Assembly (NCBI GenBank): GCA_040223615.1
Contig: JAVKFY010000021.1
Coordinates: 45,042 to 109,041, forward strand
From: JAVKFY01 sp040223615
GTDB lineage: Bacteria > Pseudomonadota > Alphaproteobacteria > GCA-2731375
Length of the DNA stretch: 64,000 nucleotides
Reading direction: 5' to 3'
Shown: piece after piece, positions 37,202 through 48,486 of the stretch
Numbering within the stretch: position 1 is the stretch's first letter
How the letters are laid out: each line of letters starts with the position of its first letter
Notes under the pieces: generated by a model
What the model was told of the DNA's origin: nothing
The model's input: only the letters and a program-made list of their open reading frames with translations
Databases searched by the model: none
Position numbers and translations under genes: made by a program

Positions 37202-38748
37202 CAGGCGGCGCGGCGGATGTAGTCCAGGGTGCGCTGCTCGTCCGAGTCCAGCTTGAAGTGGCGGATGCGGTCGTAGAAGTGCGGGCGCACGCCGGTCGGC
37301 CGAAACTCGCCGCCGATGTTGCCGTCCTCGTCCTCTTCGGTGGCCTCGAAGCGGTAGATGTCCTGCATCAGCACGACATCGTCCTCCAGCCCGACGACCT
37401 CGGCGATCGACATCACCCGGCGCTTGCCGTCGTGCATGCGGCTGAGGTGCACGACGATGTCGAGTGCGCTCATGATCTGCTGCCGCGTGACCCGGCCCAT
37501 CGTGTATTTCGGGTTCATGCAGATCATGTTCTCGAAGCGCATCACCGCGTCGCGCGCGGTGTTGGCGTGGATGGTGCCGATCGAGCCGTCGTGGCCGGTG
37601 TTCATCGCCTGCAGCATCTCCGCCGCCTCGGCGCCGCGCACCTCGCCGACCAGGATGCGGTCGGGGCGCATGCGCAGCGCGTTGACCAGCAGGTCGCCGA
37701 TGGTGATCAGGCCGCGCTGCTCGGTATTGGCCGGCCGGCTTTCCAGCGACACCAGATTGGGCTGGTGCAGTTGCAGCTCGGCCGTGTCCTCGATGGTGAC
37801 GATGCGCTCGCGCGGGCTGATGTGATGGCTCATCGCGTTCAGCATCGTGGTCTTGCCGGTGCCGGTGCCGCCGGAGATCAGCACGTTGAGGCGACAGCGC
37901 GCGATCGTCTTCAACAGCACCGCCATGTCCGGCGACATCGTGCCCTTGGCCGCGAGCTGCTCCAGCGTGGTCTCGCGCTCGACGAACTTGCGGATCGACA
38001 CCGAGGGGCCCTGCACCGCCAGCGGCGGGATGATCACGTTGATCCGGCTGCCGTCCGGTAGGCGTGCGTCGACCAGCGGCGAACTTTCGTCGATATGCCG
38101 GTTCACCCGGGTGACGATGCGCTGGATCACGTTCATCAGGTGCTTGTTGCTGTCGAACTTCACGTCGGTGAGGTTCAGTTGACCGCCGATCTCGACCCAT
38201 ACCTTGTCCGGCCCATTGACCAGGATGTCGGAGATCGACGGGTCGGCGAGCAGCGGCTCCAGCGGCCCGAAGCCAACCACCTCGTTGACCAGCATGTCGA
38301 CCAGCTGGCGCTGTTCGTTGCCGCTGACCAGCACGTTCTTCGAGCGCAGCACCTCGACGATGACGTTGATCACCTCGGTGCGCACCTCGTCCTTCGGCAG
38401 CCGGCCGAACTCGGCCAGGTCGATGACATCGAGGATCGCGTCGAGCAACTCGTCCTTCTTCTTCTTCAGGTGCGGCGGGGTGCCGAAATTGTAGTCGGTG
38501 CGGTAGACCGCGATGTCCTGGTCGTTGGCGGCAGCCACCGGATGCACCGTGGCCCCGGCCTTGCGCACCACGCGGCGCTGTACCCGGCGCCGGTCGCCGG
38601 TTACGCGGCGATCGAGGACAACCGGGACTTCCATGGTGCGACGTTCGCCGTCGCGGCGGTCGGCGCTGGTGGCGCGCCGCTCGCGCTTCACGTATTCGCG
38701 TGCCGTCTGTGATGGCTTGGCCCGGCGGCCGAACGCTATGTGTTGCAT
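37201..38748 (-). CDS. cpaF: CpaF/TadA-type secretion ATPase (orphan)
   Basis: A 515-residue type II/IV secretion ATPase. The C-terminal catalytic half has Walker A SGGTGTGKTTMLNAM, the Asp box IVTIEDTAELQL, Walker B RPDRILVGEVRGAEAAEML and the His box GSIGTIHANTARDAVMRFE. VRTPVN-like elements are replaced by RFVEREITLEQL-type sequence, in agreement with CpaF. The first 100 residues are Arg-rich and probably disordered. The start chosen is ATG 38748; a longer in-frame reading exists. No other tad/cpa/flp gene lies near, so the partners (TadB, TadC, secretin, pilin) must be elsewhere or the ATPase serves another role. Confidence 0.85.
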   Translation of the reverse strand: MQHIAFGRRAKPSQTAREYVKRERRATSADRRDGERRTMEVPVVLDRRVTGDRRRVQRRVVRKAGATVHPVAAANDQDIAVYRTDYNFGTPPHLKKKKDELLDAILDVIDLAEFGRLPKDEVRTEVINVIVEVLRSKNVLVSGNEQRQLVDMLVNEVVGFGPLEPLLADPSISDILVNGPDKVWVEIGGQLNLTDVKFDSNKHLMNVIQRIVTRVNRHIDESSPLVDARLPDGSRINVIIPPLAVQGPSVSIRKFVERETTLEQLAAKGTMSPDMAVLLKTIARCRLNVLISGGTGTGKTTMLNAMSHHISPRERIVTIEDTAELQLHQPNLVSLESRPANTEQRGLITIGDLLVNALRMRPDRILVGEVRGAEAAEMLQAMNTGHDGSIGTIHANTARDAVMRFENMICMNPKYTMGRVTRQQIMSALDIVVHLSRMHDGKRRVMSIAEVVGLEDDVVLMQDIYRFEATEEDEDGNIGGEFRPTGVRPHFYDRIRHFKLDSDEQRTLDYIRRAA

Positions 38749-38946
38749 GCTGCCCGTTCCGATGCTGGTGGTGCATCCCCCAATGCTGTTGTTCGCAAGT
38801 CCAGTGCCATCCGGGTCGGGCGATTCTGTCCCAAACTGGAGCAGAATCGGCGCATAACCCATCTGGGCGAGGCGCGTCTGATCCAAGACGGGAATCCCAG
38901 GATTGGCCACGGTCTGCTAGCATCGGCATTTGCAGGAGGACCGTCG

Positions 38947-39408
38947 ATGACCAGCATTCTGGAACAGCGCCGTATCGAGGCGAACGTGATCGCCAAGATT
39001 TATCAGACACTTGCGGCCGACCTGGGCGACCGGCAGGCGCAGGCGCTGCTGAGCAAGGCGATTCATGCCGATGCCCATGCGGCCGGCGCGGCGCTGGCCG
39101 AAAAGGACGGTGGCGCGACCGACCTGGCCAAGTTCGCCGACTGGATGGAGTTGTGGCAGGCCGACGACGCGCTGCAGATCGAGTTGCTGGAATCGACCCC
39201 GACCAAGCTGTCGTTCAACGTCCAGCGCTGCCGCTACGCGGAGACTTACGAGAAGATGGGCCTGCGCGGCATGGGCGGGATGCTGTCCTGCGACCGCGAC
39301 GGCGAGCTGTGCCGCGGCTACGACTCGCGCATCAAGCTGACCCGCACCCAGACCATCATGGGCGGCGCCAGCCACTGCGACTTCCGCTTCGAGATCGTCG
39401 AGGACTGA
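38947..39408 (+). CDS. L-2-amino-thiazoline-4-carboxylic acid hydrolase (ATC hydrolase) family protein
   Basis: A 153-residue protein matching the ATC-hydrolase family pattern: a helical N-terminal half and the Cys-containing C-terminal half (FNVQRCRYAETYEKMGLRGMGGMLSCDRDGELCRGYDSRIKLTRTQTIMGGASHCDFRF). The family name comes from an enzyme of L-cysteine synthesis from thiazoline in Pseudomonas. Most members are uncharacterised, so only family membership is claimed. AGGAGG lies seven bases before the ATG. It converges with the P450 gene four bases downstream. Confidence 0.75.
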   Translation: MTSILEQRRIEANVIAKIYQTLAADLGDRQAQALLSKAIHADAHAAGAALAEKDGGATDLAKFADWMELWQADDALQIELLESTPTKLSFNVQRCRYAETYEKMGLRGMGGMLSCDRDGELCRGYDSRIKLTRTQTIMGGASHCDFRFEIVED

Positions 39409-39412
39409 CGCG

Positions 39413-40615
39413 CTACCAGGCGATGCCGAACGACTTGTAGCCGCGAAAGCGGGCGCGGCCGCCGCGCTCGTGGTCGCCGGTCGCTTCCAGGCGAGGGAAA
39501 CGTTCCAGCAGCCGGCGAATCGCGACGCTGGCCTCCATCCGCGCCAGCGAGTTGCCGAGACAGATATGCGGGCCGCCGGCGAAGGCCAGATGCCGGTTCG
39601 GCTCGCGGCCGATGTCGAGCCGGTCGGGCTCGGCGAACTCGGCCGGGTCGCGGTTCGCGGCGCCGATGCACATCGTGATCAGCGTGCCGGCCGGCATCTT
39701 GACGCCGCCAACCTCGGCGTCTTCGGCGACGCGGCGGTTGCCAATCTGGTTGGAACTCTCGTAGCGCAGGAATTCCTCGACCGCCGGGCGCATCAGGGAC
39801 GGATCGGCGCGCAGCCGGGCCATCTCGTCGGGAAAGCGCAGCAGCGCGGCGATGCCATTGCCGATCAGGTTGGTGGTGGTCTCGTGCCCGGCGTTGAGCA
39901 GGAAGATGCAGTTCTGCACCAGTTCGTCATGCGTCAGCCGCTCGCCGTCGACCTCGCCCTCGATCAGCCGGCTCAGGATGTCGGCGTCGTCGTCGCTGGG
40001 CCGCGCCGTGCGCTCCGCGATCAGGTCGTCGAGATAAGCCGAGAATTCGCTCACCGCGGCGTTGCCCCGGTCGAGCTGTTCTTGCGTCGGTGCCGGCTCC
40101 AGCGCGCCCAGGATGGCCAGCGAATAGCCGCGCAGCGGCGGCCGATCCGCCTTCGGCACGCCCAGCATGTCGCCGATCACCTCCACCGGCAGGGCGAAGG
40201 CGAATGCGCCGATCAGGTCCATGGTGCCGTTCGGCGCCGCCGCGTCCAGCAGCTCCGCCACGACCCGTTCGACGCGTGGCTGCAAAGCGGCCAGCGCGCG
40301 CGGCGTGAAGGCGGCGGCCAGCAGCCGGCGCACGCGGGTGTGCAGCGGCGGATCGTTGAACACCAGCGAGGTGGTGTGGTGCTTGTAGAGCGGGCTGTCG
40401 CCGTATTTCGGGGCGAACTCGACCTTCTTGTCGGAACTCATGCGCCGATCGCGGTACACCGCCGATACATCCGCATACCGGGTCAGGAAGTAGGACCCGT
40501 CCGGGCACCGGTGCACCGGCGACCGCTCGCGCAGCGCTTTGTAGGTCGGGAACGGATCATCGAGAAACTCGGGTGTCAGGTGGCGCAGGTCGAAGCCGGC
40601 GACGTCGACCGTCAT
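39413..40615 (-). CDS. Cytochrome P450 (soluble bacterial type)
   Basis: A soluble class I-type P450 of 400 residues. The I-helix oxygen-activation motif is LNAGHETTTNLIG, the K-helix ExxR motif lies in VEEFLRYESS, and the heme-thiolate loop is FAGGPHICLGNSLARME (Cys near 350). No ferredoxin or ferredoxin reductase gene is adjacent, so electrons come from elsewhere. The ATG lies one base after the stop codon of the diiron ferritin-like gene, so translation is coupled. Substrate unknown; CYP family number not assigned. Confidence 0.9.
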   Translation of the reverse strand: MTVDVAGFDLRHLTPEFLDDPFPTYKALRERSPVHRCPDGSYFLTRYADVSAVYRDRRMSSDKKVEFAPKYGDSPLYKHHTTSLVFNDPPLHTRVRRLLAAAFTPRALAALQPRVERVVAELLDAAAPNGTMDLIGAFAFALPVEVIGDMLGVPKADRPPLRGYSLAILGALEPAPTQEQLDRGNAAVSEFSAYLDDLIAERTARPSDDDADILSRLIEGEVDGERLTHDELVQNCIFLLNAGHETTTNLIGNGIAALLRFPDEMARLRADPSLMRPAVEEFLRYESSNQIGNRRVAEDAEVGGVKMPAGTLITMCIGAANRDPAEFAEPDRLDIGREPNRHLAFAGGPHICLGNSLARMEASVAIRRLLERFPRLEATGDHERGGRARFRGYKSFGIAW

Positions 40616-40616
40616 C

Positions 40617-41441
40617 TCACGCGGCCGCGTGACGGCGGCCGAGCCAGGCAATGCGCCGGCGCATGAAGCCCCAGGCGAGCTGCTGCGCGCCGCGGCTGAG
40701 CCGGCCCTGCGGCGCCACGCCGACGGCCTTGGCGATCATCGCCACCATGCGTGCCAGATGCCCGCCGCGATAGAGCCGGCCGGCGTGATACTCGTAGGCC
40801 CGGGCACAGGCCTTGCGGTCGTAGGGGACGGTGAGGCCGTTGCCACAATACCACGCCATCGCCAGCTCGTCGTCGCTGGCCTCGCTGACTCGCCCGACGG
40901 CGATCCATGCGCGCCGCCACAGCGGCAGCGGCTCCGGCTTCAAGTAGCGCTTCAACGCCTTCTCGAACAGCCGGTAGTGGCGGAACTCGTCGCCGGCGAT
41001 GTTGTGGCAGATCGTCTTCAGCACCGGCTCGTCGGCGGCGTCGCGTAGCGCGCTGTACAGCGAGGAGGTGCCGCACTCGACCACGCAGCGCGCCACCAGC
41101 TCGCCCGAGCGCGAGCCGCGCACCGAGGCGTCGGCGCCCAGCGGCACGCGGAAGCCGGCCTGGAAGGCGGCGAAGGCGCGGGCGAAATCAAAGTCAGGGT
41201 CGGCGCGTTCGGCCCAGGCGGCCAGCGCCCGGCCGTGCTGGTTCTCTTCCTCGCCCCAGACCCTGGCGTCGGCCTGGAAATCGGGGTCGTCGACGAAAAT
41301 ACCGCACAGGTAGGCGACATAGTCGTCGGCCGCGCTCTCCACCAGGGAAGCGGCCTTCACCACCTTTACGATGTCGGGGTCGACCTTGTCCGGTTCGAAC
41401 CGCGACCAGTCGATATCGTCCAGATGCCACGCCATGGCCAT
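40617..41441 (-). CDS. Ferritin-like diiron protein coupled to a P450
   Basis: This 274-residue protein is predicted to be a helical-bundle metalloprotein. All six carboxylate and His ligands of a diiron site can be placed: Glu35, Glu66-x-x-His69 (EEENQHG), Glu122 (VVECGTSS) and Glu152-x-x-His155 (GDEFRHYRLF). This is the E...ExxH...E...ExxH pattern of diiron oxidases and desaturases. It is more than an iron-storage protein in size, so an oxygenase or desaturase role is possible. Directly upstream of the P450 gene, it may act in the same oxidative pathway. ATG 41441 or 41435 could be used. Confidence 0.72.
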   Translation of the reverse strand: MAMAWHLDDIDWSRFEPDKVDPDIVKVVKAASLVESAADDYVAYLCGIFVDDPDFQADARVWGEEENQHGRALAAWAERADPDFDFARAFAAFQAGFRVPLGADASVRGSRSGELVARCVVECGTSSLYSALRDAADEPVLKTICHNIAGDEFRHYRLFEKALKRYLKPEPLPLWRRAWIAVGRVSEASDDELAMAWYCGNGLTVPYDRKACARAYEYHAGRLYRGGHLARMVAMIAKAVGVAPQGRLSRGAQQLAWGFMRRRIAWLGRRHAAA

Positions 41442-41470
41442 CGCCGCCGCGGGCCGGCCCTCATTCCAGT

Positions 41471-41487
41471 GACTCGCTTCGCGAGTC
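41471..41487. terminator. Small perfect hairpin between atpC and the ferritin-like gene
   Basis: GACTCGC and GCGAGTC pair perfectly across a TTC loop, downstream of atpC and 30 bases before the ferritin-like start codon. It may end atp operon transcription or act as a regulatory hairpin for the next gene. No T-run follows on the minus strand, so the terminator call is weak. Confidence 0.4.
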
Positions 41488-41544
41488 GATTTGTGAACGA
41501 ATTATGACCCCTGCAAGAGGTCCGGCCAAGTGTGGCCGCGCAGG

Positions 41545-41940
41545 TCAGCCCACCGCGGAGAGCATGTTGCGCAAGTTGTCGATGCGCTGCTGCGCGCGCC
41601 GGCGGGTGTCGTCGTCCTTGGCATCCTCGACGTCTTCCTGGGCGTCCTTGATGCGCTGCTCCAGGTCGGCCCGGTTGAGGTCGGCCACCGGCATCGCCTC
41701 TTCGGCCAGCACGGTCAGGCGGTCGCCGGCCACCTCCGCGAAGCCGCCGGCGATGAAGATGCCGCCGGCCGCGTCGGCCATGCCCTCGACCTCGATCACG
41801 CCCGGACGCAGGCTGGTGATCAGCGGCGCGTGGCCGGGCAGGATGCCCATGTCGCCCTCGCTGCCGGGCAGGGAGACCATCTCGGCCTCCCCCGACAGCA
41901 GCAGTTGTTCCGGCGATACCAGCTCGAAGTGCAGGGGCAT
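41545..41940 (-). CDS. atpC: ATP synthase F1 subunit epsilon
   Basis: A 131-residue epsilon subunit. The N-terminal beta-sandwich has LHFELVSPEQLLLSGEAEMVSLPGSEGDMGILPGHAPLIT, the family hallmark. A short helical C-terminal hairpin follows, which may restrain ATP hydrolysis. AAGGA lies seven bases before the ATG. It is the last gene of the F1 operon, 23 bases after atpD. Confidence 0.96.
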   Translation of the reverse strand: MPLHFELVSPEQLLLSGEAEMVSLPGSEGDMGILPGHAPLITSLRPGVIEVEGMADAAGGIFIAGGFAEVAGDRLTVLAEEAMPVADLNRADLEQRIKDAQEDVEDAKDDDTRRRAQQRIDNLRNMLSAVG

Positions 41941-41963
41941 GATGTGTCCTTACGCCTGCTGCC

Positions 41964-43385
<1,422 letters not shown>

Positions 43386-43422
43386 GCTTTCAGACTCCCA
43401 GTTCCGTCCCGGCCGCCGCGCG

Positions 43423-44319
43423 CTAGAGCGCTTCGGCGCCGGAAACGATCTCGATCAGTTCCTTGGTGATGTTGGCCTGACGCGTGCGGTTGTAGTTCAG
43501 CGTCAGGGCATCGATCATGTCGCCCGCGTTGCGGGTGGCGTTGTCCATCGCCGTCATCCGCGCCGCCTGCTCCGCCGCCGCGCCTTCCAGCAGGGCCCGG
43601 AACAGCTGGATCGACAGGTTGCGCGGCACCAGCTCGGCCAGCAGCTCGGTCTCTTCCGGCTCGAACTCGTAGATCGCGCCGCCCAGCTCGGGTGCGCCGG
43701 CATCCTCGTCGGCGGCCGCTTCCGGCAGGCTGAGCGGAATCAGCTGCTGGCGCGTCACTTCCTGCACCATCACCGACTTGAAGGCGTTGTAGACCATCGA
43801 GCAGACGTCGAACTCGCCGGCCTCGAACAGCTCGGTGACCTTGGCGGAGACCTGCGTCGCCTCGGCAAAGCCGATATTCCGGGCCGAGCGCAAGGTGATG
43901 TAGTCGGTGATCAGCGGCGCGAGGTCGCGACGCAGCGCGTCATAGCCCTTGCGGCCGACCAGCAGCAGCTTGACCGTCTTGCCGGCCTGGCGCAGCGCCG
44001 CCACCTCGCGCCGCGTGGCGCGGATCACCGCCGTGTTGAACGAGCCGCACAGGCCGCGTTCGGCGGTGAACACCACCAGCAGGTGGGTTTCGTCGTTGCC
44101 GGAGCCGACCATCAGCGGCGGCGCGCCTTCCAGGCTCGGCAGGTTGCCGGCGACCGACGCCATCATCCGGTTCATGCGCTCGGCATAGGGGCGCGAGCGC
44201 TCCGCCGAGTCCTGCGCCCGGCGCAGCTTGGCGGCGGCGACCATCTGCATCGCGCGGGTGATCTTCTGCGTCGACTTGACGCTGGCGATCCGGTTGCGGA
44301 GGTCCTTGAGCGAAGGCAT
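43423..44319 (-). CDS. atpG: ATP synthase F1 subunit gamma
   Basis: This 298-residue central-stalk subunit has the usual start (MPSLKDLRNRIASVKSTQKITRAMQMVAAAKLRRAQ) and end (RMTAMDNATRNAGDMIDALTLNYNRTRQANITKELIEIVSGAEAL), which form the rotating coiled coil. The middle GLCGSFNTAVIRA segment is conserved. It starts 12 bases after atpA. Confidence 0.98.
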   Translation of the reverse strand: MPSLKDLRNRIASVKSTQKITRAMQMVAAAKLRRAQDSAERSRPYAERMNRMMASVAGNLPSLEGAPPLMVGSGNDETHLLVVFTAERGLCGSFNTAVIRATRREVAALRQAGKTVKLLLVGRKGYDALRRDLAPLITDYITLRSARNIGFAEATQVSAKVTELFEAGEFDVCSMVYNAFKSVMVQEVTRQQLIPLSLPEAAADEDAGAPELGGAIYEFEPEETELLAELVPRNLSIQLFRALLEGAAAEQAARMTAMDNATRNAGDMIDALTLNYNRTRQANITKELIEIVSGAEAL

Positions 44320-44331
44320 CTGACGGCTGAC

Positions 44332-45863
<1,532 letters not shown>

Positions 45864-45864
<1 letters not shown>

Positions 45865-46424
45865 CACTCAGCCCCTTTCATCGCAAGCCTCAGTCCCTGC
45901 AGCTTGGTGCGCAGGGACGAATCAACCATGCGCGAGCCGACCTTGACCACCAGTCCACCAAGGATGGCGGGGTCGACCACGCGTTCCACGTCGACGTCGG
46001 TCTTCATCGCCGCCGACAGTTCCGATTTGATCGCCGAAAGCTCGGCGTCAGAGAGTTCGTAGGCCGAGGTCACGCTGGCGGCGACCTCGCCGCGGTGCGC
46101 GGCCAGCAGGCGGCGGAAGTCGCGCGCCATGTCGGCCAGCGCGAACAGCCGCCGGTTCTGCGCCACCAGGCCGACGAACTTCACCGTCAACGCGTCGGCG
46201 CCGGCGCTTTCCAGCACGGCGGCCATCGCCTTGGTCTGCTCGTCGCGCCCGAACACCGGCGAGCGCACCAGCCGGTTCAGGTCCGCGCTTTCGGTAATCG
46301 CCTGCGCCAGGTCGGCCATGTCGCTGGCCACGGCTTCCAGACGGCCCTGGTCGCGCGCCAATTCGAACAGCGCGGTCGCATACCGTCCCGCGATCCCGGA
46401 CACCACCGTCGTTTCGCCAGCCAC
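45864..46424 (-). CDS. atpH: ATP synthase F1 subunit delta
   Basis: The 186-residue stator subunit that ties F1 to the peripheral stalk. The N-terminal helical domain reads GIAGRYATALFELARDQG; the C-terminal segment VDPAILGGLVVKVGSRMVDSSLRTKLQGLRLAMK is diagnostic. It starts with GTG at 46424. It is the first gene of the F1 operon, the arrangement typical of alphaproteobacteria where F0 genes are separate. Confidence 0.96.
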
Positions 46425-46567
46425 TAAGCTTCTGCGCCCCCGTCCGCCAGTCTGGATTTAGGGATTATGTAGTTGATATCACTACGAAAGCTGTTTCGCG
46501 CGCCATTCCCTCTCAGGTAGGCGCGCGCCGCTAGGTAGCACAGGCTTCGCGACAGTCGCAAGCCACT

Positions 46568-46592
46568 CGCAAGACTTGCGGCAAGTTGCCGC
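46568..46592. promoter_or_regulatory. Two overlapping palindromes between the atp operon and the thioesterase gene
   Basis: CGCAAGACTTGCG (46568-46580) is a perfect six-base inverted repeat with one central base. GCGGCAAGTTGCCGC (46578-46592) is a perfect seven-base inverted repeat with one central base, and the two share three bases. They lie 144 bases upstream of atpH and 44 upstream of the thioesterase start. Perfect short-spaced dyads like these suit binding by a dimeric repressor, but no known site was recognised. Confidence 0.4.
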
Positions 46593-46635
46593 GTAAGCGC
46601 TTGATTTATCGGCCTCGGCCCGGCTATCAGGCGCC

Positions 46636-47046
46636 ATGTCCAGTGATCCGCCCGAGGGCTTCAAGCCATTCCGCCAGGCCGGCGCCTTTGCCGACCTGAC
46701 CGGCCCGATCTACTACAAGAAGCTCGACGACGGCGATTTCGCCTACGGCTTTCGCGTCGACGACAAGCATCTGAATCCGAACGGCGTGGCCCATGGCGGC
46801 ATGCTGTTCACCTTCGCCGACCAGATCATCGGCCGCATGGTCGCCGCCGAAACCAAACGCATCAGCGCCACCATCAAGCTCAACGTGGAGTACCTGGCGC
46901 CGGGCAAGCCGGGCGACTGGATCGAGGGCCGGGCGGAGACCCTGCGCATCACGCGCGACCTGGCCTACATGCGCGCCCGGGTCAACGCCGGCCACCACAC
47001 GCTGATGACCGGGCAGGGCATCTGGCGCCTGTTCGGGCACTACTGA
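46636..47046 (+). CDS. PaaI-family hotdog thioesterase
   Basis: A 136-residue hotdog-fold acyl-CoA thioesterase. The active-site motif is NGVAHGGMLFTFADQIIG (the HGG motif), followed by RISATIKLNVEYLAPGKPGDWIEG. Enzymes of this group hydrolyse aryl- or acyl-CoA thioesters. It is divergent from the atp operon, and the VOC-family gene follows after 11 bases. Confidence 0.85.
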   Translation: MSSDPPEGFKPFRQAGAFADLTGPIYYKKLDDGDFAYGFRVDDKHLNPNGVAHGGMLFTFADQIIGRMVAAETKRISATIKLNVEYLAPGKPGDWIEGRAETLRITRDLAYMRARVNAGHHTLMTGQGIWRLFGHY

Positions 47047-47057
47047 GGGCGCTTGCG

Positions 47058-47420
47058 ATGAACATTGTCGCGACCAGCTTCGTGCAGGCCGTCGCCGACG
47101 TCGATGCCACCGCCACCTGGTGGATCGAGGTGATGGGCTTCGCCGACTGGATGCGGCCCGACGGCTGGCGCTTCGTGCGCCGCGACGGCTGCACGATCAT
47201 GCTGGGCGAGTGTCCGGACGCGATCCCGGTGCCCGAGCTTGGCGACCACCAGTATTTCGCCTACCTCCACGTCGACGACGTGAACGCCTACCACGCCGAC
47301 ATCGCGGCCAACGGCGCCGACATCATCTTCGGGCCCCAGGACCAGCCCTGGGGCATGCGCGAGATGGCGGTGCGCACCCCGGACGGTCATCGCTTCATGG
47401 TGGGCCAGGACCTCGGCTGA
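47058..47420 (+). CDS. VOC-superfamily (glyoxalase/bleomycin resistance-like) protein
   Basis: The product has 120 residues, one VOC domain of paired beta-alpha-beta-beta-beta motifs: VATSFVQAVADVDATATWWIEVMGF, FAYLHVDDVNAYHADIAANGADI and PWGMREMAVRTPDGHRFMVGQ. Metal ligands usual in the fold can be placed on a His and a Glu (LHVDD, MREMAV). The substrate is unknown. GAGGG lies eight bases from the ATG. Probably co-transcribed with the thioesterase. Confidence 0.82.
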   Translation: MNIVATSFVQAVADVDATATWWIEVMGFADWMRPDGWRFVRRDGCTIMLGECPDAIPVPELGDHQYFAYLHVDDVNAYHADIAANGADIIFGPQDQPWGMREMAVRTPDGHRFMVGQDLG

Positions 47421-47471
47421 ATCCCGTCAGAAATACGACAACCGCCCACGCGTCCGGGCTTTTCCGACCTG

Positions 47472-48359
47472 CTACGCGAAGCGGCGCTGGCCGCGTTCCA
47501 TCGGCAGTTCGGGCTGGTTCGCCCATTCGCCGAGCGAGCCGTCGTAGACCGCCACGTCCTCCTTGCCGATCATGGTCAGCGCGTAGGCGCCCAGCGTCGC
47601 CGCGATGCCGCCACCGCAATAGGTCACGACGTGATCGGTATCGAGCGCGCCGACGCCGCGAAACCGCTCCCGCAGCGCATCGGCCGGCAGCAGGCAGCCC
47701 TGCTCGTCGGTGAGGCTCGCGTAGGGCACGTTGACCGACGACTTGATCCGGCCCGGGCGGCCGTAATTCACCTTGGCGGTGCCGTCGTGCGCGGACTCCG
47801 ACAGGTTGTTGATCAGGCAGGTGTCGGAATCGTCGATCGCCGACAACACGCCGTCCTTGTCGGTGAACATGTCGTAGCGCGGCTGTGCGGTGAAGACCTG
47901 AGCCGGATAGGTGGACGGCGCCGTCGACACCGGCCGGCCCTCGGCTTCCCACTTGGCGAAGCCGCCGTCGAGCACCGCCACGTCCTCGTGACCGAAGGCG
48001 CGGAACATCCACCACAGACGCGTCGCCCACATCGGGCTGGTCTTGGAATACAGGATCACGCGGCTGGCATTGCCGATGCCCTTGGCACCGACCACGCCGT
48101 CGAACTGCTCCGGCATCGGCATCATGAAGCGCAGGTTGGTGGACTTGTCCGACAGCTCGCCGCCGAGGTCGAGATAGCCGGCACCGGGAATGTGCCCGGC
48201 GTCGTAGCCGGCCTGGCCGCTGATCACCTCGTAGGCGCCCTGGTCGACCGGCTTCAGGATCGTGGTGCAGTCGAACACCCGGACGTGCTCGTCCTCCAGA
48301 TGCGCCGCAAGCCAATCGGTATCGACAATGTACTCTGGATGCGCGTAGCCCTTGTCCAT
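47472..48359 (-). CDS. Thiosulfate/3-mercaptopyruvate sulfurtransferase
   Basis: A tandem-rhodanese protein of 295 residues. Domain 1 (about 1-150) is inactive, as is usual. Domain 2 carries the active Cys in VVTYCGGGIAATLGAY. The loop CGGGIA differs from both the rhodanese CRKGVT and mercaptopyruvate CGSGVT types, so substrate preference is open. Elements such as HIPGAGYLDLGGELSDK and GRIKSSVNVPYASL are conserved. AAGGGGAG precedes the ATG at 48359. It is divergent from the Asp-box propeller gene. Confidence 0.88.
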   Translation of the reverse strand: MDKGYAHPEYIVDTDWLAAHLEDEHVRVFDCTTILKPVDQGAYEVISGQAGYDAGHIPGAGYLDLGGELSDKSTNLRFMMPMPEQFDGVVGAKGIGNASRVILYSKTSPMWATRLWWMFRAFGHEDVAVLDGGFAKWEAEGRPVSTAPSTYPAQVFTAQPRYDMFTDKDGVLSAIDDSDTCLINNLSESAHDGTAKVNYGRPGRIKSSVNVPYASLTDEQGCLLPADALRERFRGVGALDTDHVVTYCGGGIAATLGAYALTMIGKEDVAVYDGSLGEWANQPELPMERGQRRFA

Positions 48360-48486
48360 GGTGTCTTCTCCCCTTGCGGCGTGGCTTGACCGCCACTCCG
48401 GCTGATCGCCACAGTATCGGGAAAGAACGTCGGCGCGCCATTGCAGTTCCCCTAAGCCACCGCGCCGGCACCGGCGGGAGACCACC

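Noticed and set aside
47430..47470. GCCC...GGGC followed by TTTT after the VOC gene as a terminator
   Set aside because: The stem has only four base pairs, too weak to support a call.
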